Of a stretch of DNA of 64,000 bases, positions 56,900 to 64,000 are shown in pieces (within the stretch, counting starts at the first letter, position 1; every line of letters starts with the position of its first letter). A program made the position numbers and the translations under genes. The notes under the pieces were generated by a model. It worked only from the letters and a program-made list of their open reading frames with translations. It ran no database searches and had not been told where the DNA came from. This DNA comes from Cepaea nemoralis (taxonomy: Eukaryota > Mollusca > Gastropoda > Stylommatophora > Helicidae): NCBI GenBank assembly GCA_014155875.1, contig JACEFZ010027774.1, forward strand, positions 112,501-176,500, given 5' to 3'.

Positions 56900-57273
56900 A
56901 TACAACAGCCACTTCGTGCTGATTTTCTGTCTAAATCTATATGTATCTCCAGTGCTGTTTGAACAATGTAGCAGTTTCTCCACTGTTATTGTTCTATTAA
57001 TATAACTACTACTTTAATGATGATGTTCAATTAATTTGGCTGTCGCTCTGTTGCAGTTTAGGGGGCACTAGATAGCGTAGTCACTACACACTTTTCTACA
57101 GACCCAGGTTTCATGGGCTGGATCCGCACTGGATCGGATTTTTAACATTAGTCTTGGCTTCCATATCGACCCAGCCTGAAATGACTACCAAGAATTGTTT
57201 TCTTAAATAATGATGGCCTGAGTGATACTGACCAAATAACTGACCCAGTACCAAATGATCTATACTAATATAT
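56900..57273. other. Unassigned sequence
   Basis: Includes a weak tRNA-like stretch at 57065-57130 with no clear A/B box pair. Nothing firmly recognised. Confidence 0.3.
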
Positions 57274-57660
57274 TTGTCAAGCGTCATATGTCCAATGCGT
57301 TTTAAGGTATGTGAAAGGGTCTTCAGGAGCGCTACCTACTTAACTATCCGAGACCGAGTCAGAAATTATGGAATTAACACTTGTGCGACATTTATTGAAA
57401 GGCAGAAGACCAAATGGTTCGGTCAACTCGTTAGAATGCAACACAATCAACTACCTGCGCTGGCGCTACATCAAAGAAGATCTGATACGAGAGCAAAAGG
57501 ACGCCCGAGGAGAAAATTAATTTACGACACCAAAGACCTTGTAGGATCACAGGGAATGCCACTATCCAGTGCTACCCATCGGGAGTTGATACCTCAACTA
57601 TTTCTCTCACGACACTTGATGGCAAAATGTGGAAGATAATCATGATGACTTAATCTTGAG
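57274..57660 (+). pseudogene. LINE C-terminal fragment
   Basis: The ORF 57274-57639 reads RVRNYGINTCATFIERQKTKWFGQLVRM and RAKGRPRRKLIYDTKD, the post-RT segment of the same broad LINE group as 21425-21850, then stop and an 'atcatgatgac' tail. 5'-truncated. Confidence 0.75.
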
Positions 57661-57753
57661 TTGTTCATTGTGCCTATCGGTCAGAATTCAAGGAAAGAAA
57701 AAAGACCAGTTCCACGCCATGAAGTACCCTGATATATGTTGTTGGTCCCATAT

Positions 57754-58257
57754 TGTCAGAATCTCGAATGTCTCCAACCGAGATGCAGGAACATCGTTAC
57801 GCCCGCCAGGCGAATAGTCCCCAATCGGGATGCAGTAACATCGTTACGCCCGCCAGGCGAGTATTAGTTACCTGCCCGCAGGTTGCTGGCTGACGTGATA
57901 GCCAGCGGTCAGGCAAGGACAAAGCAAGACGCACGCAGTCCTCGTGAAGCCAATCCACAGAGGGCAAGCGCTGTGCGAGAAACAGACAGACAGCTTGGGT
58001 ACTCGGACCAGACAGGACGTGTGGGTAGAGAAAGGCTTTGTGTAGTTCTGTGCCCGAAAGTCGAATACTTGTATATCTTGTGAGATAGACTGTAAAGCTG
58101 TGGGTTGTCTGTAAGTCTATTGATGTATTGTATATGTATTGTAATGATCATCACATGCCAAACTAGATCGTATTGCATGTGACTTGTAAATAAATCCATT
58201 GAACTTAGTGTCGTTGTATGTCAACTCCAATCATGTTGTACTTGTACTTGTCTCACA
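57754..58257 (+). repeat. Putative 5' LTR
   Basis: Boundaries are tentative: TGTCAGAATC at 57754 and ...TCTCACA ending 58257. It contains a 35-bp direct repeat ('gatgcag.aacatcgttacgcccgccaggcga', 57783-57865) suited to a U3 enhancer and AATAAA at 58189-58194 about 65 bp before the proposed end. The partner LTR lies outside the window, so it cannot be confirmed here. Confidence 0.35.
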
Positions 58258-59150
58258 TGTGTTAGGTATAACGAGCCAGGTTTAAGACCCTGACATGTGT
58301 GAACGTGGAAGGCTCGTCCGATTAGATTGTTTGAACGTGGGGACTTTCGTCCGGCTTTAATTTAGTTAAGAGTTGAACCTAGATGTGTGATCGTGGAAGG
58401 CTCATCCTTATATATTATTAGATTGTTTGTGGGGGCTAGAGGTGAACGTAAATTACATACATTTGTTTGCACGTGGAAGACTCGTCCTCGTATATTATTA
58501 TATTGTTTGATCCTGTAAACGTGTAAAACATCAGTGATTGTGTAACTTGTCGACATTGTGACCTTGTCAGCATTGTGAAATTGTCGCCATTGTGACCTTG
58601 TCGCCATCTTGTAAACTTGATGTCTATGTCCTTACTGAATGTCATCTTGATGTAAGTGATGTGTCATCAGTGTTGTAGAGTGTTGAGATATATGTAGATT
58701 GTATTTGTGAAGTTAATTATGAAAAACAGAAAGTTTCGGAAAGAAAGTGACTTGTGATTCTGAAGAAAAAAAAAATTGTTGACCGACGACATTACGACCT
58801 ACAATTACACTCAACGCCATACAAACCTAATCAAAACTTAGTGACAAGCATACACACCACATAAGATAGACTAATTTATTTCCTCCCAAAAGAAAGCAGA
58901 TTTTCTGTGCCATCTGAAACCCTTGCCCGTAGAGGTCATTTGTGTTTTGAAGTAGCGACCCTACAGTTCCTAGCCCTGGTTTGAACCGTTCTCCACCGCA
59001 TCCAGTACACTTGAGTATATTTTTTTTCTATATACTTTCGGATGCAAATTTGGGCACAAATTATAAGTTGAACAAAATTGTAAATTTTTCACTTTACTAA
59101 CACCCTGTAACAAATTGTGTGTGTCTGATAACGCATTTGCATTTAAATTT
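58258..59150 (+). other. LTR-element leader with short repeats
   Basis: Non-coding stretch before gag. The word 'cgtggaaggctcgtcc' recurs with variation (58305, 58395, 58472), and 'cattgtgaccttgtcg' recurs near 58553-58610. It may carry packaging or translation signals. No primer-binding site could be assigned with confidence. Confidence 0.4.
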
Positions 59151-59156
59151 TCCATC

Positions 59157-61489
59157 ATGTCTTCATTAAACGACTTCATCGAGATGGGTTTAAAGCTAAA
59201 GTTAACTGGTGATGAGTTAACAAAGTGGAGTGAAAGAAAATACTCTGAACACCTCCTAGTACAGGAAAAAGCTAACGAACGCGAGGAAAGAGCGGCTGAA
59301 AGAGCTGCCAAGCAGGCAGAGGCAGAAGGAGCTGCCAAGCAGCAAGAGGCAGCATTAAAACAAGCAGAGCTAGAACTATCTGCAAAAACAAAACAAGCAG
59401 AGTAGATAATGAATTTAGGAGGGCAGAAATAGCAGCTCAAAGTAAACGAGAAGAGCTTGAGTTACAACTAAAAATTAAACAGCTGGAAGCCAATACCGCT
59501 ATAGATAAAGAGTCTAAGAAAGCTGAAAGACTGGAGAAAGAAAACCAGTACAAAAAGTATCAAGGTATTGTGAGAAATTATACCTCAGGTGACTGCATTG
59601 CAGCCTTCACCCAGAATTTTGAAACCTTAATGGACCACTACCAGGTCCCAGTTTCTGAATGGAACATTATTTATATGAGGAGTTTGTCAGGGGAGACTCT
59701 GAAAGTTATAGAGACTATCCCCAAAGACATCAGAAAAGATTACCACTATCTAAAATCAAAGATTATGGCACATTTTATGCTAGATGAGGCAGGTTACAGA
59801 GAACAATTCAGCAAGTTGAGTCCAAAACCTACTCAAACGTTCTCTGACTACCTCTCCTTAGTCCGAGACATATTTGCAAAATGGACTTCAGCAGCCAAAA
59901 TAAATAAAGATTATCAGAAATTAGAAGATCTCATCATTAGGGATAAAGTCATCTCATCCCTTCCATCATCATTTTCAAAATTTTTGCAAGAGAATGAATG
60001 TACGAGTGTAGAGCAGATTGAGAGACGTGGTTCGGCTTATTCTCATTGGCACCTTGCCGTCTTGACAGACGATAGTTTGTGCTTTAAAAAGGCATAATAA
60101 CTTTTAACTATGGCGGTAGCGAGTGTGACTGATAAGGCCAATTTGCGCTGTAAATGTCCGTTCACAGTGGGTGCATGTGAACACGTGGTCATTTCCACCA
60201 TCATGCACCATCTTACGTCTCAAACGCTTGGTGTGTGACTTTTCTGCAATAATTTTCTCCTTTGACTTTATTCCATTTCTGATATTTGCCCTCCATGCAA
60301 CACGTTCAGCGGCGACTTGCTCCCAATGTGCATTATCAATGCCTGTATCAATCATGTCCCGCTTACACACATCTTTGTAATGTAGTAGAGGCCGACCCTG
60401 AGATCTCTTACCCATCTGTAATTCACCAAAAAAGATATCCTTTGGTATTCTACCATCATCCATCCTCCTAAGATGTCCTATCCATCTAAGTCTACGAAGA
60501 CTGAGCATGGAATAAACTGTCACACAACCTGATCTTTCCAATACTTCAGTATTTGTGATTTTGTCTTGCCACTTAATACCAAGAATTCTTCGCAGACACC
60601 GCATATGAAAGCTGTTTAAGTTGTTCTCTTGGTGTGAGTAAGTTGTCCAGGTTTCACTGCCATAGAGAAGAGTACTAAGGACACAGGCTTGATAGACAAG
60701 GACTTTTGTTTTGGCAGTAAGCTTCCTGTTCTCCCAGACTCTTTTTCTTAACCTGTTCATTGTTGTTGCTGCCTTACCAATCCGGATGTTGATTTCCTGA
60801 TCTAGGGATAATTTGCTATTTACCACTGATCCTAGATATGTAAAATGGTCTACTATCTCTAGTTCGGCGTCGTCAATAAAGATTGATGGTACCCCATGTG
60901 CACCTTGTGACATAATCTGTGTCTTCTTTTTGCAATTGTTAAACCAAATTCAGAACAAGCATTGGAGAATGCAGATAGTAGACATTGCAATTCTTCCTCA
61001 GAGTGGGTCGTAACTGCAGCATCATCTGCAAAAAGCAACTCTCTGATCAGTACCCTCCTAATTTTGGTCTTAGCCTTCAATCTCTGAGCATTGTAGAGGC
61101 CGCCATCTGAGCGTGAGTGAATGTATATACCACCATCCTGATCATGAAATGCATATTTCAGTAGAAGTGAAAAGTATATTCCAAAGAGGGTGGGAGCTAG
61201 TACACAACCTTCGGCTTATTATACAGCCAATAAACATTGTTTTACTAGTGAAGCTACTGATACAAACTTTGTAGCATCGGCTAACTATGAAAAACCTCGA
61301 TCAGAACCCTATAATAGGCAAAAACCATACAAGCCTACTTCTGAGAAATACAATCATTGTAGATTTTGTAACATGTCACACCACCAAGGTGAAATGTGTG
61401 ACAAGAATCCGGCATATCTTACATACCTACAAAACATCATAAATAGCCAAGATAAGGAACGTAAATCCTTCAAAAAGGCACGAAAATGA
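59157..61489 (+). pseudogene. gag: gag with SCAN-like capsid, disrupted three ways
   Basis: Start ATG 59157 (SSLNDFIEMGLKLKLTG). A Glu/Ala/Lys-rich coiled coil follows. A one-base slip near 59395 (A-rich run) moves the frame. The capsid part has NYTSGDCIAAFTQNFETLMDHY, YREQFSKLSPKPTQTFSDY and IIRDKVISSLPSSF, whose spacing resembles SCAN (REQF.. / DKVISSLP..). A LINE insertion (60042-61209) interrupts it. Insertion plus one TSD is 1179 bp (3 x 393), so the flanking frames agree. After it comes one CX2CX4HX4C knuckle (CRFCNMSHHQGEMC). At 61487-61489 a TGA stands at the first Cys of a second knuckle. Gag would form the particle shell and bind RNA. Confidence 0.85.
60042..61209 (-). pseudogene. 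C2H2-finger LINE, 5'-truncated, inserted in gag
   Basis: Perfect 11-bp TSD TTCGGCTTATT (60031-60041, 61210-61220). The minus sense begins within RT (GCVLAPTL-like) and has LLFADDAAVTTHS. A one-base loss near 60930 shifts the frame. An open 269-residue ORF (60104-60913) then runs DHFTYLGSVVNSKLSLD, RLRWIGHLRRMDDG and FTCTHCERTFTAQIGLISH, a clear C2H2 finger at the C-terminus. The 3' end 'ggtgccaatgaga' gives the reference end for the shared LINE/SINE-like tail. Confidence 0.92.
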
Positions 61490-64000
61490 TTCCTCTGTAA
61501 GGCGTACGGTCATTGGCGTCATGCTTGTAAAGGAAGGCAAATGACCAAGAAAGCAAATGCCGCCTTATTTGACAGTTCATCATCAGATGACGAACAATCA
61601 GAAAATCAACCTGTGAACTCAGCACAGGCGTTTGACATGTTTAACGCACATAAATGTACTGTTTGTAATACCTTTTATGAAGATGGCATTTTGACATGCG
61701 GCCACTCCAATCCTATTGCCAATGAAGACGCTAATTTGGTAATAGACTCTAAAGGCAGAATAAACATCCACCAGGGATATGTGAATGGCAAGCCTGCTAC
61801 AGTCCTTCGAGACACCGGAAGTTCACTTATAGGTTTAAAGAGGAAGTTCATAATGCCTACAGACTATACAGGCAGGCATGTAACATGCAGAACATTCTCT
61901 GGAAATATTGACAAGTACCCATTAGCATGGGCATATATTCAGACACCTTTCCTCACTGGGAAAGTAAAATGCGCAGCATTAACTAACCCTGTGTGTGATA
62001 TTATCATTGGAAATTTACCAGAGGTGAATGATATGCCTCATGATATAACATCTGTTTGCATTGATGAGAACATAACATCAGCACCATCACATGTCATCAT
62101 TGATAATGTTGTACCACCAAATGAATGTATGGTAGCTAATGTAGCACTAAGATCTCATGAAACCATTGATCCAAATGTTTCATCACCATCTGATATCATT
62201 GAATGTGTGAACGCAGTAACCAGATCTACTGCTAGAGTGCAAGACAAAATTAATCAAACTGAGGCTATAGAAATGCTTAGCCCAGTGGTACTACCTCCTA
62301 AAACCATGAAGGAGACTTTTGTAACAGCCCAAAAGGCTGATCCTTCATTGTCTAAATATTTTAATCTGATCGGCCAAAAGCCAAAGGCAACCAAAAATGC
62401 AAGATGGCATTTTGCTTTGAAAAATTGCATCCTCACCAGGTACTATACCAGAGGTAACAGCACCACAGAGCAAAGTGTTTTGCCAGTTGAATACCGTAAG
62501 CAAGCCTTACATCTTGCCCATGATATACCTCTTGCAGGGCATATGGCATACTCTAAGACCAGATCAAGATTACTAACACAGTTTTATTGGCCCAGATTCT
62601 GCAATGACATTAAGCAATATTGTAGAAGTTGTGATATCTGCCAAAAACTAGTGAAGAAAGGTAAACACCCACAGGCAAAATTACAAATTACTGACTTAGC
62701 CAGTCGACCTTTTGAAAAAATATCTGTCGACATAGTGGGCCCTCTTAATCAAATAACAACCAGAGGGAATAAATATATTATTACCATCATTGATTTATGT
62801 AGCCGCTGGCCTGAAGTGATTCCGTTAAAGAACATAACTGCCAATGATATAATGGAAGTTTTCTTCCATATATTTTCACGGATAGGATTTCCAGACACTA
62901 TCCTATCAGATAGGGGAAGCCAGTTCATTGCCGCATCTACTCAAGCTTTCACCAAAATGTTAGGGGTGAAACAATGTTTCAATTCTCCATACCATCCTCA
63001 CTCAAGTGGAATCATAGAGAAGTTTAACGGTGATTTAAAGCATATGCTTGCTAAAGTCACGCAAGAACATCCCAACAACTGGGACTTATATTTGCCTGCT
63101 ATACTTTTTGCTTATCGCGAGGTGCCACATTCTAGTACTGGATTCTCTCCTTTTGAGCTTATCTATGGTGCCAAACCACGTGGCCCATTGAGTATCTATC
63201 ATTCAATGTTAACTGAAGCCACTCCTTTACTTAAACCCATATCATCATACGTATATGTTACATCATTGCGTGAAAGAATCATCAAATCTTGTACAATTGC
63301 AAAAGAAGCACTAAAATTATCTGGTGCTACATATAGACAATACGCAGACAAAGGTAACAGGACAATAACGTTGACACCTGGACAGGACGTACTTCTTCTC
63401 TTACCTAGTGACCGACACTTATTGACTGACTCTTGGCAAGGACCATTTAAAGTAATAAGACAGATTTCAGCTGTAGACTATGAGATTCAAATAAAAGACA
63501 AACATAAAATATTCCACATCAATATGCTAAGACCATACCACAACAGAGACAACGAACAAGACGATACAACAGCTTGTACAGTGATAATAGACCACGAAGA
63601 TGACGAAGATAGTGACGAAATTCCAACACCTGCATTAGACACGACAAACTGCTTGAAAGAAATCAAAATAAACCCAAAGTTAACTCAAGCAGAAACAGAC
63701 AGCTGCAAACATCTCATACAACAGTACAACACCATCTTCTCCAACAACCCAGGACAAACAGAATTAGTACAACACCACATCACGCTCACTTCAAACACAC
63801 CCATAAAATGCAGACCTTACACCATTCCTTTGCATTACAAAGAAAACTTACATCAGGAAATCATTAGCTTAGAGAAAAACAACATCATTAGACGATCCCA
63901 ATCACATTTTTCATCTCCAATGGTCATGGTACGCAAAAAGGACAACACAATAAGACTCTGTGTAGATTACCGAAAATTAAATAAAATAAAACTTCTAGAT
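61490..64000 (+). CDS. pol: pol: protease - integrase - reverse transcriptase (open at right edge)
   Basis: 837 codons with no stop, in the same frame as the 3' part of gag. The sequence opens with the rest of a zinc knuckle (GHWRHAC). An aspartic protease follows (LRDTGSSLIGL, Asp at 61811). The integrase zinc region runs from His codons at 62510-62542 to CX2C at 62630-62641. The integrase core is IVGPLNQIT (Asp 62729), LSDRGSQFI (Asp 62909) and GIIEKFNGD (Glu 63017), spacing D-59-D-35-E. A GPF-type tail (SWQGPFKVIRQI, INMLRPYHNR) precedes an acidic linker. The RT fingers (IPLHYKENLHQEI, NNIIRRSQSHFSSPMV, RLCVDYRKLNKI) begin near 63690 and are cut by the edge. It processes, integrates and copies the element. 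Expression past the TGA would need readthrough or a repaired copy. Confidence 0.93.

Larger units (their letters stand above)
57754..64000 (+). mobile_element. Gmr1-like Ty3/gypsy LTR retrotransposon, 5' part
   Basis: Putative 5' LTR, leader, gag (coiled coil, SCAN-like capsid, zinc knuckles) and pol in the order protease, integrase, reverse transcriptase. The right edge cuts it within the RT fingers. Integrase before RT is the hallmark of Gmr1-type elements, published as gypsy relatives with copia-like order. A SCAN-like capsid fits the published origin of SCAN domains from this group. A LINE is inserted in gag. Confidence 0.88.

Noticed and set aside
58258..58290. Primer-binding site after the putative LTR
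   Set aside because: No stretch clearly complementary to a tRNA 3' end starting TGG directly after the proposed LTR end, so the LTR boundary stays tentative.
61190..61225. GTG-type start for an independent gene after the LINE insertion
   Set aside because: The frame simply continues the interrupted gag; the apparent start lies in LINE sequence.

Overview
This is a stretch of animal nuclear DNA with almost no host gene content. It is dominated by layers of transposable elements, tRNA-headed SINEs and tandem repeats. The mix (craniofacial-development-protein-2-like RTE elements, several APE-type LINEs, hAT and mariner DNA transposons, a Ty3/gypsy element of Gmr1 type, long GA/TA/CA/GAT arrays) suggests an invertebrate, most plausibly a mollusc or other lophotrochozoan. 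The species cannot be fixed from the sequence. There are no bacterial operons, rRNA genes, CRISPR arrays or convincing functional tRNA genes.

Layout. 0-13 kb: microsatellites, a long 43-45 bp satellite, a 20-bp KpnI-site minisatellite, a perfect hAT MITE, LINE tails and SINEs. Next comes the only host-gene candidate, a two-membrane-segment CD225/dispanin-like exon on the minus strand (about 12.1-13.1 kb). 13.9-17.1 kb: a complete RTE retrotransposon with an uninterrupted 958-residue endonuclease-reverse transcriptase, inserted into a SINE. 17.4-26.5 kb: degraded RTE and RNase H LINE copies and tandem repeats. 26.7-30.2 kb: a LINE with a C-terminal C2H2 finger, itself interrupted. 30.6-32.2 kb: a promoter-like CCAAT/CRE/TATA cluster with a distant AATAAA. 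32.4-45 kb: RTE fragments, a 1.3-kb mariner, a 1.5-kb GAT array and a second hAT MITE. 45.8-50.0 kb: a nearly intact RNase H LINE inserted into the tail of another LINE. 50-57.7 kb: fragments, SINEs and arrays, including a 59-bp satellite grown from inside a SINE-like element. 57.75 kb to the right edge: the 5' part of an LTR retrotransposon.

The most interesting object is that LTR element. Its gag has a coiled-coil N-terminus, a SCAN-like capsid and zinc knuckles. Its pol runs protease, then integrase, then reverse transcriptase, the copia-like order known for Gmr1-type Ty3/gypsy elements and not the usual gypsy order. Pol is open for 837 codons to the window edge. Gag carries a frameshift, a LINE insertion with an 11-bp target-site duplication, and a TGA exactly at a zinc-knuckle cysteine position.

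The elements depend on each other. A 500-600 bp SINE-like family shares the 3' end of the C2H2 LINE, which suggests borrowed retrotransposition machinery. RTE copies end in TGA/TGAT-type microsatellites that begin at the stop codon. At least ten nested insertions can be ordered in time from target-site duplications read directly in the sequence. All family names are from motif recognition without database searches.
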